Source of the DNA: Bacteroidota bacterium
GTDB lineage: Bacteria; Bacteroidota; Bacteroidia; Chitinophagales; Chitinophagaceae
Length of the DNA: 14,556 bases
Assembly (NCBI GenBank): GCA_023433265.1
Contig: JAEZDR010000079.1
Span: 1-14,556 of the forward strand
Direction of reading: 5' to 3'
Numbering within the stretch: the first letter of the stretch is position 1; each line of letters opens with the position of its first letter. The notes beneath the pieces were generated by a model that had not been told where the DNA came from, searched no databases, and was given only the letters and a program-made list of their open reading frames with translations. The translations under genes and the position numbers were made by a program. This document shows positions 5,056 through 11,656 of this stretch, one piece after another.

Positions 5056-6201
5056 CTACCTGTGTTTTTTATAATGTTGATAGCACCTTACTGCCAGGAG
5101 CAATACAAATGGAAATAAGGCTATGTTTATTTCCTGGGGTATTACAGCCCATAACAGAAGGGTTGCTGCATGCAGTATGGCTGCGGCAAGGAAATAGTAA
5201 CGTGCTATTTTCGATCTTCGGTTTAGCAGGAAAGCAGCAAACAGGTGGGTAGGCAAAGCCCAAAGCAGGTTGAAGTTTTTTTGACATACTGTATGTTCGG
5301 TTCCCACCCACATAAAGAGGACAAGGAAACCTAGCAGGCCTGTTATGACAAAAAGGGCAGCATCATACACACGCAACAACCTCTGCGCGCTCCTTTTCTT
5401 TGAGAAGCTAAACAAAATAACCACAGCGCTAAATACGCTCAGTACAACCAATGGTGCATGATTCCAGCCTTTCTCCTGTTCTTCAGTGGCTTGATAAAGT
5501 ATGTTGCGGCTGGCCACTATACTTCCGCCGGCCGTATGGCTGCTGTCAATGCCCTTCATCAGGTAATCGGGGAGGAACATTGCCGTATGATCATTGGCTT
5601 GTTTATCCAGTTCGCTGCCAAGTAGTATGTCGATACCTAGTTTACTCCAGGGCTTGCCACCGCCGTCGAGGTACTGATGGAGCATGTTGCGGTAGGTGGT
5701 GTTATCATCTACAATATTTTGCGAGGTGGTAAAGCCTGCATGTTTCTTAAGCAGGTCGCGCACACGACTGGTGCAGTTGTCTTTTAAGAAGTCATACTTA
5801 TAGTATCGGTTCTGCGGCAGCAGGTTGGTTTGTATAGCATGGTAGAGCGAGCTTTTTTGTTGGCAACTTAGATTCAGTTCCTGTTCCACTACACTGCGCT
5901 GCTCGTATTGGTAGGTAGAAAGAAATTCGTCAGGTGTTTCCATTGAAAGGAAATAATCCAGCTTACCTCTAACAAACTTGGTATAGAATGAAGGGTCGTT
6001 AAAGTCGAAAGTTCCCCAGTTAAAGACAATGTCTGTACCCCGCGCGCTGTCTATTACCCGCACAGCGGTATGGCCGAATGTAGAATAGAGTTCCGACCCC
6101 GGTGCGCAGGTCAATACACTTATGCGCAGCTTGCAATCCTGCCCATAGGTAAAAATCTGCAAAGCCAGCAGAAAGGAGAGGAGCGTTGTAAGTTTCTTCA
6201 T
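5056..6201 (-). CDS. lnb: Lipoprotein N-acyltransferase Lnb-type protein (DUF4105 family)
   Basis: The protein has 381 residues. Residues 1-20 are a Sec signal peptide. A periplasmic domain follows with STFGHTAVRV (His44) and, after a long insert, DFLKDNCTSRVRDLLKKHAG (Cys143), the His-then-Cys order of a permuted NlpC/P60-like active site. From about residue 248 come roughly five membrane segments with TEHTVCQKNFNLLWALP between them. This two-part layout matches the family once called DUF4105 and now associated with Lnb, the Bacteroidota enzyme that N-acylates the terminal cysteine of lipoproteins in place of Lnt. The family call is firm; the biochemical role rests on what I recall of that family. 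It starts 9 nt after the lysA stop, so the two are almost certainly cotranscribed. Confidence 0.75.
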   Translation of the reverse strand: MKKLTTLLSFLLALQIFTYGQDCKLRISVLTCAPGSELYSTFGHTAVRVIDSARGTDIVFNWGTFDFNDPSFYTKFVRGKLDYFLSMETPDEFLSTYQYEQRSVVEQELNLSCQQKSSLYHAIQTNLLPQNRYYKYDFLKDNCTSRVRDLLKKHAGFTTSQNIVDDNTTYRNMLHQYLDGGGKPWSKLGIDILLGSELDKQANDHTAMFLPDYLMKGIDSSHTAGGSIVASRNILYQATEEQEKGWNHAPLVVLSVFSAVVILFSFSKKRSAQRLLRVYDAALFVITGLLGFLVLFMWVGTEHTVCQKNFNLLWALPTHLFAAFLLNRRSKIARYYFLAAAILHAATLLLWAVIPQEINIALFPFVLLLAVRCYQHYKKHR

Positions 6202-6210
6202 TGCTTGCTA

Positions 6211-7419
6211 TTATATAACTTCTACCTGGTTGCGCAGCAGGTCCTCAAATACATCTGCTTTTCTAATAAGGTGATAGTTCCCGTCCTTTACTAAAACCTC
6301 TGCAGGTTTTAACCTTGAATTGAAGTTGCTGCTCATCTCGTAGCCATAAGCGCCGGCATTGTAAAATACAAGAGTGTCGCCCTCACGTACTTCGTTTATC
6401 TTCCTGTCCCAGGCAAATGTGTCTGTTTCGCAAATGTTTCCTACCACAGTATAAATGCGCTCTGCTCCTGACGGGTTGCTAATGTTTTCAATCCTGTGAT
6501 AAGCATCGTAAAACATAGGCCGGATAAGGTGGTTGAATCCTGAGTTAACACCTGCAAATACGGTTGCTGTCGTTTGTTTTATTACGTTTGTTTTTACTAG
6601 AAGATAGCCGGCTTCACTAACGAGGAATTTACCCGGTTCGAACCACACTTCCAGTTTGCGACCTGTTTCCTCTTCATGCTTAGCAAAGGCCTCTGCTACC
6701 TTTTTTCCCATCTCATGGATGTCTGTTGCCACATCTTCTTCGTGGTATGATACTTTGAAGCCGCTACCCAGGTCAAGGAACTGCAGCTTTGGGAAATGAT
6801 CAGCCAGTTCAAAAAACACTTCCAGTGCCTGCAGAAATACGCCTATGTCCTTTATTTCGCTGCCTGTGTGCACGTGTAAGCCATTTACATGTAGGCCTGT
6901 GGTCTTGAGTATGCGCTCGATGTGCCGCATCTGGTGAATGGAGATACCGAACTTACTATCGATATGCCCCGTAGAGATTTTATAGTTGCCACCCGCCATA
7001 ATGTGCGGGTTTAACCTGATGCACACAGGGTAGCTGTCGCCGTACTTGTTACCAAATTGCTCAAGAATAGAAATGTTATCTATGTTTATGTGAACGCCCA
7101 AAGCCTTTGCTGTATCTATCTCGTCAAAGTGAACGCAGTTGGGGGTATAGAGTACTTGTTGCGGCTGAAAGCCGGCATGTAAAGCAAGCTTTACTTCATT
7201 GATGCTTACACAATCGGCATTTGCGCCGTATTGCTTCATTAGTTTCAGGATGTTTACATTAGTGAGAGCTTTACAGGCATAAAAGAACCTGGCATTACAA
7301 CCACTAAAGGCGGTGGTGAGTTTACCTAGCTGTTCCTGCACTTTTTCAGCGTGGTAAACGTAAACGGGTGTACCGAATTGCGAGGCTATTTCGTTGAGTT
7401 GTTGCCGGGTTAATTGCAT
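6211..7419 (-). CDS. lysA: Diaminopimelate decarboxylase
   Basis: This is a PLP-dependent fold-III decarboxylase that converts meso-diaminopimelate to L-lysine, the last step of lysine synthesis. The start was set at the second ATG (7419; 402 residues) because MQLTRQQLNEIASQFGTPVYVYH is the normal family N-terminus; the ATG at 7437 would add six unusual residues. Numbered from 7419, YACKALTN carries the PLP-binding lysine (Lys50), HVHTGS lies at about 182-187 and a phosphate-binding glycine turn LGSGFK at about 217-222. EPGKFLV (261-267) has Lys where many homologues have Arg. CETDTFAWDR near 330 supplies the substrate-site cysteine, and NAGAYG lies near 354. Length and motifs are complete. 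An 89-nt gap separates it from scpB, so a promoter there is possible, but I saw no clear one. Confidence 0.93.
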   Translation of the reverse strand: MQLTRQQLNEIASQFGTPVYVYHAEKVQEQLGKLTTAFSGCNARFFYACKALTNVNILKLMKQYGANADCVSINEVKLALHAGFQPQQVLYTPNCVHFDEIDTAKALGVHINIDNISILEQFGNKYGDSYPVCIRLNPHIMAGGNYKISTGHIDSKFGISIHQMRHIERILKTTGLHVNGLHVHTGSEIKDIGVFLQALEVFFELADHFPKLQFLDLGSGFKVSYHEEDVATDIHEMGKKVAEAFAKHEEETGRKLEVWFEPGKFLVSEAGYLLVKTNVIKQTTATVFAGVNSGFNHLIRPMFYDAYHRIENISNPSGAERIYTVVGNICETDTFAWDRKINEVREGDTLVFYNAGAYGYEMSSNFNSRLKPAEVLVKDGNYHLIRKADVFEDLLRNQVEVI

Positions 7420-7508
7420 CCGGCGAAGATAATGCAAGAGGGCAGTGAATAATGAGACTACAAGAACCGGAGGTGTAAAAAATGGGTTGTAGTTGCCATC
7501 AGCAAATG

Positions 7509-8297
7509 CTACCCGGCAGGAGGCGGGTCTTGCTTAGGATCGGTTTCGTCCGACTGTTCGTTGGAGCCCTCATCACCTTCATCTACTGAACCAGCGTCAA
7601 GGGTATCATCATTATCCTCTTCTGCAGGTACATCCTGTAATAATAATTCGCCTTGTTCGTTTACCACTAAACCCGTTTCTTCATCTACCGGGGCAGCTTC
7701 TTTGCTCATGAAGTCGCTGGGGTTGATGATGGTGGCATCTACCTGCTGTTCGCCCATCACCTCTTTTATTTTAGGCAGGTCTGCAGCCGAGTTAATGCCG
7801 AAGTAGTCCATGAAGGATTTAGAAGTAGCATATACCAGGGGCTTGCCGGGCATGTCTTCGTTGCGGCCGGTAATGATAATCAGTTCTTTTTCCAGCAATT
7901 TCTGGATGCTGTAATCGCTGTTTACTCCCCTGATGGATTCTATCTCACCTTTGGTGATGGGTTGCTTATAGGCAATGATGGCAAGGGTTTCGAGCGCTGC
8001 GTTCGAGAGGCGTTTTAGGAACTTCTCGCCATTAAGCTGAACGATGGTCTTATGAAAGTCGGGCTTTGTAAGAAACTGGTAGCCACCACCGCTTTCCTTT
8101 ACTTCGAACGCAAAGAATTCTGATGCGTACTTTTCTTTGATGCCGGCAAGGCAGCTTTCAACCTGTTCGGTGGAGATACGTTGTTCCATAAAGCCAAACG
8201 CATTGTTGATGAGTTCAACAATGTCTGCACTGGACAAGGGTTTGTCACTGGCAAAGATTAATGCTTCAATATGCGGTATAATAACCGATAATTCCAT
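7509..8297 (-). CDS. scpB: Segregation and condensation protein B
   Basis: ScpB forms the SMC-ScpAB condensin complex that compacts and separates the nucleoid. The N-terminal winged helix starts with a family-like stretch (HIEALIFASDKPLS), and the second winged helix contains the hallmark ETLAIIAYKQPITKGEIE at about residues 103-120, then RGVNSDYSIQKLLEK. At 262 residues it is longer than many ScpB proteins because of an acidic, probably disordered tail from about residue 190, rich in Glu and Asp and ending in DPKQDPPPAG. The gene lies 31 nt after atpG, which suggests cotranscription. Neither scpA nor smc is in the window. Confidence 0.93.
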   Translation of the reverse strand: MELSVIIPHIEALIFASDKPLSSADIVELINNAFGFMEQRISTEQVESCLAGIKEKYASEFFAFEVKESGGGYQFLTKPDFHKTIVQLNGEKFLKRLSNAALETLAIIAYKQPITKGEIESIRGVNSDYSIQKLLEKELIIITGRNEDMPGKPLVYATSKSFMDYFGINSAADLPKIKEVMGEQQVDATIINPSDFMSKEAAPVDEETGLVVNEQGELLLQDVPAEEDNDDTLDAGSVDEGDEGSNEQSDETDPKQDPPPAG

Positions 8298-8328
8298 GTA
8301 TTCTGTTACAGCTAGCTATTTAATTGTA

Positions 8329-9210
8329 TTAACCTTGTAGCGCAGCAGCACCACTTACAATCTCTGTAAGCTCGGTGGTGATGGCAGCTTGTCTTGCACG
8401 GTTGTATGATATCTTAAGCGAACGGAGTAATTCGTTAGCGTTTTCTGTGGCTTTATCCATTGCCGTCATCCTGGCTCCATGCTCGCTTGCATGTGCGTCA
8501 AGTACGGCCTTGTAAAGTTGGGTGTTCAGGATCTTAGGCATCAGTTCCGCTATCAACGCTTCTTTGTCCGGTTCAAAAATGAAGTCAGCCTTAATTGTTT
8601 TTTCTTTGGTTTCAATTTTCGGGATAGGGAGGAAGCGCTCTGTTACGAATCTTTGTGTAGCCGCATTCTTGAACTGGCTATATACGATTTCCACCACATC
8701 AAATTCCTGCTTTTCAAAAGCTTCGCGGGCAGCCTGTGCTGCGGCCTGTACACTTTCGAAAGTAAGGTGGTGAAAGATGTCCTTATAGGTTTCAGTTGTT
8801 TTATAACCGGCACGTGTTAAGCTTTCCCAGCCTTTCTTACCAATGTTCCATACGGTTACGTTGCCCCGGCCGTATTGGGCCTGGTAATTATCCAATACGG
8901 ATTGTTTAGCCGCTTTTACCACGTTAGCGTTATAGGCACCTGCAAGGCCACGGTCGCTTGTAATCACTATTAAAAGTACCTTTTCTACATTACGGGTTTC
9001 TGCCAGCTTAATATTCATATCACCCTCAACATTGCTGATGATGTTGGTAAGCACTTCCTGCAGCTTTTGTGCATAAGGGCGCATCTGGATAATGGCGTCC
9101 TGTGCCCTGCGTAGTTTAGCAGCGCTCACCATTTTCATGGCTTTGGTAATTTGCTGGGTACTCTGAACTGACTTAATACGGTTACGAACTTCTTTTAATT
9201 GACCGGCCAT
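8329..9210 (-). CDS. atpG: F1Fo ATP synthase subunit gamma
   Basis: Gamma is the central rotating shaft of F1, coupling the c-ring to the catalytic beta subunits at the inner face of the membrane. The N-terminal helix VRNRIKSVQSTQQITKAMKMVSAAKLRRAQ and the C-terminal helix (ARMTAMDKATENANELLRSL, then NRARQAAITTELTEIVSGAAAL) are textbook gamma sequences that form the coiled-coil shaft; the middle has ITSDRGLAGAYNANV. The length of 293 residues is normal. No other ATP synthase gene adjoins it: upstream lies an intergenic promoter region and a divergent gene, so here atpG appears to head its own operon with scpB. Confidence 0.96.
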   Translation of the reverse strand: MAGQLKEVRNRIKSVQSTQQITKAMKMVSAAKLRRAQDAIIQMRPYAQKLQEVLTNIISNVEGDMNIKLAETRNVEKVLLIVITSDRGLAGAYNANVVKAAKQSVLDNYQAQYGRGNVTVWNIGKKGWESLTRAGYKTTETYKDIFHHLTFESVQAAAQAAREAFEKQEFDVVEIVYSQFKNAATQRFVTERFLPIPKIETKEKTIKADFIFEPDKEALIAELMPKILNTQLYKAVLDAHASEHGARMTAMDKATENANELLRSLKISYNRARQAAITTELTEIVSGAAALQG

Positions 9211-9277
9211 TGTACAAGTTTAAATTCATGGGGTTAAGCGCTGCCCGCTATGGCTGGCTTACCCTTTAAATTGGCGG

Positions 9278-9285
9278 CAAAAGTA
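9278..9285 (-). promoter_or_regulatory. Candidate -7 box (TACTTTTG) for atpG operon
   Basis: Read on the minus strand, TACTTTTG matches the Bacteroidota TAnnTTTG -7 consensus and lies 67 bp upstream of the atpG start. No convincing -33 TTTG was seen at the right distance. The 199-nt gap 9211-9409 holds this and the divergent promoter and no other recognisable feature. Confidence 0.4.
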
Positions 9286-9382
9286 GCAGAAACGCCTGTA
9301 TTTTCCATTATTACACCTAAAAAACGTGCAGCAATAGCGTGTGCTGTGAATAATCTGTTTAAAGGCATGGAGATTTGGCGCT

Positions 9383-9390
9383 TAATTTTG
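9383..9390 (+). promoter_or_regulatory. Candidate -7 box (TAATTTTG) for comA-aroE operon
   Basis: TAATTTTGCGGC matches the Bacteroidota TAnnTTTG -7 element and ends 19 nt before the ATG at 9410, leaving room for a short leader. A TTTA about 21 nt upstream might serve as a weak -33. Confidence 0.5.
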
Positions 9391-9409
9391 CGGCATCTAA
9401 ATCTGAACG

Positions 9410-10183
9410 ATGAATTTCAACCTTAGCTCTATTCCGGAACGTACGAAGCAGCCCCGAGATTTTGGACTTACCATGGTGATGGACAAAGGCCTGAGTCTTA
9501 ATGAAGTAAGCAACTTTTTGTCGGTGGCCCAACCCCATGTGGACATCGTAAAGCTGGGTTTCGGAACCTCCTATGTAACACCAAACCTTCGGGAAAAGAT
9601 TGAAATATACAGAAAGGCGAACATGCCTGTTTACTTTGGCGGAACTTTGTTTGAAGCATTCCTTATCCGGAACCAGTTTGACGATTATGTTGCTTTACTG
9701 CAGGATTTTGGAATAACGCACATGGAGGTGAGTGATGGGTCTATTACCATTCCGCATGCTGAGAAATGTGGTTATATAGAAAAACTCACCAAATACGGAA
9801 CCGTTCTAAGTGAAGTAGGTAGTAAGGACGCCACAAACATAATGGCGCCTTACCAGTGGATTGAACTCATGCGGGCAGAACTGGAAGCAGGTGCATCCTA
9901 TGTAATTGCTGAAGCAAGAGAGGCTGGTAATGTGGGAATTTATCGCGACAGTGGCGAGGTGCGACAGGGCCTTGTACAGGAAATTCTTACCCAAATACCC
10001 CAGGAAAAGATTATATGGGAAGCTCCTCAAAAAGGGCAGCAGCTTTATTTCCTTAAGTTGCTGGGTTGCAACGTGAACCTGGGAAATATTGCACCTTCTG
10101 AAGTTATTCCGTTGGAAAGTATGCGAATTGGCCTTAGAGGTGATACCTTTAATCTTTACCTCAAAAAAGAAGCAACAGTGTAA
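9410..10183 (+). CDS. comA: Phosphosulfolactate synthase-like protein (ComA family)
   Basis: The ComA family adds sulfite to phosphoenolpyruvate to give phosphosulfolactate, first found as the opening step of coenzyme M synthesis in methanogens. Visible family features of the TIM-barrel fold are DFGLTMVMDKG (17-27), VDIVKLGFGTS (44-54), FGGTLFEAF (77-84), MEVSDGSITI (105-114), VLSEVGSKD (132-140), VIAEAREAG (165-173) and a late NLGNIAP (223-229). The length of 257 residues is normal. Bacteroidota do not make coenzyme M, so the product here probably feeds another sulfonate pathway, for example sulfolactate; a link to sulfonolipids is only a guess. The stop shares one base with the aroE start (TAATG), so the two genes are translationally coupled. 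Confidence 0.85.
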   Translation: MNFNLSSIPERTKQPRDFGLTMVMDKGLSLNEVSNFLSVAQPHVDIVKLGFGTSYVTPNLREKIEIYRKANMPVYFGGTLFEAFLIRNQFDDYVALLQDFGITHMEVSDGSITIPHAEKCGYIEKLTKYGTVLSEVGSKDATNIMAPYQWIELMRAELEAGASYVIAEAREAGNVGIYRDSGEVRQGLVQEILTQIPQEKIIWEAPQKGQQLYFLKLLGCNVNLGNIAPSEVIPLESMRIGLRGDTFNLYLKKEATV

Positions 10184-10917
10184 TGGCAACTTATGGTATC
10201 ATTGGGTACCCTTTAAGCGGATCTTTCTCCCAAGGCTATTTTGAGGAGAAGTTCCGTAAAGAAGGTATTGGTGATGCCAGGTTTCTCCCATTCCCTATAC
10301 AACGCATCGAGGAACTGGAAGATGTTTTGGAAAAGCAACCAGAACTAAGGGGCTTTGCTGTTACTATTCCTCATAAAAAAGCAGTGGTGGATTACCTGTA
10401 CGAAGCATCGCATGTGGTGGAACAGATCGGTGCCTGTAATTGCATCAAGGTAAGAGGAAACATATTAACCGGGTACAATACTGACGTAATAGGTTTTGAG
10501 CAATCGTTTGTGAAGCAACTTCAGCCCCACCATAAAAAAGCGCTGGTGTTGGGTACAGGGGGTGCTGCTGTGGCGGTGTGTTATGTATTGCGCAAGCTTG
10601 AAATGAAATACCATTATGTTAGCCGGCAGAAAGTAGCTAACTGTATTTCGTATAACGAGATTAATGAAAAAGTGTTGCGTGACTATCCTGTAGTGATAAA
10701 CTGCACGCCATTGGGAATGGTGCCTAACATTGAAACTGCGCCGCCCATTCCTTACCATTTACTCAATAAAGAAAACTATTTATTTGACCTTGTTTATAAC
10801 CCTGCGGTTACCCGCTTCTTAGCGATGGGTGAGGAGAGAGGGTGCACTACAAAGAATGGCTACGAAATGTTGATTATTCAGGCTGAAGAAAACTGGAAAA
10901 TCTGGAATGAACAATAG
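10183..10917 (+). CDS. aroE: Shikimate dehydrogenase
   Basis: AroE reduces 3-dehydroshikimate to shikimate with NADPH in aromatic amino acid synthesis. The substrate domain shows GYPLSGSFS (Ser12, 14, 16), VTIPHKK with the catalytic Lys65, and YNTD (98-101) with Asp101. The nucleotide domain has GTGGAAVAV (124-132), NCTPLGM and a late GYEMLIIQAEENWKIW. The usual NRT-type NADP-binding motif is replaced by SRQ (VSRQKV). At 244 residues it is shorter than the roughly 270 of E. coli AroE, which is normal for Bacteroidota. The ATG overlaps the comA stop by one base. Lack of other aro genes nearby is unremarkable. Confidence 0.93.
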   Translation: MATYGIIGYPLSGSFSQGYFEEKFRKEGIGDARFLPFPIQRIEELEDVLEKQPELRGFAVTIPHKKAVVDYLYEASHVVEQIGACNCIKVRGNILTGYNTDVIGFEQSFVKQLQPHHKKALVLGTGGAAVAVCYVLRKLEMKYHYVSRQKVANCISYNEINEKVLRDYPVVINCTPLGMVPNIETAPPIPYHLLNKENYLFDLVYNPAVTRFLAMGEERGCTTKNGYEMLIIQAEENWKIWNEQ

Positions 10918-10935
10918 GAGGCTATACAGCCGGCA

Positions 10936-11586
10936 ATGAATACTATGCTAAAGCTACCGCTACAAGACTATGAATTTAAGCATCAAAGCACCTCCTGTAA
11001 GTTGGTAGTACCCATCTATGATGTAGTGAGGCTGCAGTTTTACCAGAAACTTGCTAAAAAGCCAGATGAAAGATTTCCTTACTGGGCAAAATTGTGGCCT
11101 TCATCTATTGCACTAAGCGAGTTTCTTGTAGATGCTCCACAGATAGTGCAGGACAAAAAGGTATTGGAATTAGCGGCAGGACTCGGGCTGCCCTCCATTG
11201 TGGCGGGTTTGATAGGAGGAAAAGAGGTGATATGCTCAGATTACGTACCCGCTGCGCTGTTCACGATGGATACGTCTATCAGGGCAAACGGCATGACCAA
11301 TATAGATACCCGCTTGCTCAACTGGCATAACCTTCCGCATGACCTTGAAGCCGACGTGCTGCTGATGAGCGACGTGAACTATGACCCTGCTGATTTTGAT
11401 GCCCTTTACGATGTGTTTCACCGGTTTCTTAAGCAGGGCGCAACCATCGTTCTTTCAACACCCCACCGAATGGCTGCAAAGGCGTTTGTAACCAGCATCT
11501 CGCATTGGTGTGTTCAGCAGGAACACAAGCAGGTAAGAGAAGGCGAACTGGTTCATGATATCGTCTTATACGTATTACGTGCCTAA
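10936..11586 (+). CDS. Class I SAM-dependent methyltransferase, protein-lysine methyltransferase-like
   Basis: The protein has 216 residues. FPYWAKLWPSSIALSEFL (47-64) is the characteristic lead-in of the Methyltransf_16/METTL family (relatives include the ETF-beta lysine methyltransferase), with two tryptophans. Motif I follows as VLELAAGLGLPSIVAG (76-91), then the acidic end of strand 2 (CSDYVP) and a LLMSDVNYDP motif near the active site. Substrate cannot be told from sequence; a protein lysine is the family-based guess. Its start is 18 nt after the aroE stop. An AGGAGG overlaps that stop, but at 14 nt from the ATG it is rather far for a ribosome site. A second in-frame ATG lies three codons on. 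It is probably the last gene of the comA-aroE operon. The 70-nt gap after it holds no clear terminator. Confidence 0.85.
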   Translation: MNTMLKLPLQDYEFKHQSTSCKLVVPIYDVVRLQFYQKLAKKPDERFPYWAKLWPSSIALSEFLVDAPQIVQDKKVLELAAGLGLPSIVAGLIGGKEVICSDYVPAALFTMDTSIRANGMTNIDTRLLNWHNLPHDLEADVLLMSDVNYDPADFDALYDVFHRFLKQGATIVLSTPHRMAAKAFVTSISHWCVQQEHKQVREGELVHDIVLYVLRA

Positions 11587-11656
11587 ATCGCTTCCTGTTA
11601 AGGTTACTACCGCAAGTATAAGCAGATCTATGTTACAAGGGCAGCGCTTACTTTGT

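Noticed and set aside
4953..5252. Plus-strand open frame with a signal-like start
   Set aside because: It overlaps the 3' end of lnb in antisense and has no family-like sequence; the beginning lies in the hairpin region.
7420..7437. Upstream ATG of lysA
   Set aside because: It adds six residues unlike the family N-terminus; the ATG at 7419 fits homologues better.
10916..10921. AGGAGG as ribosome binding site of the methyltransferase
   Set aside because: It is 14 nt from the ATG and overlaps the aroE stop; Bacteroidota rely little on such sites, so it is only mentioned.
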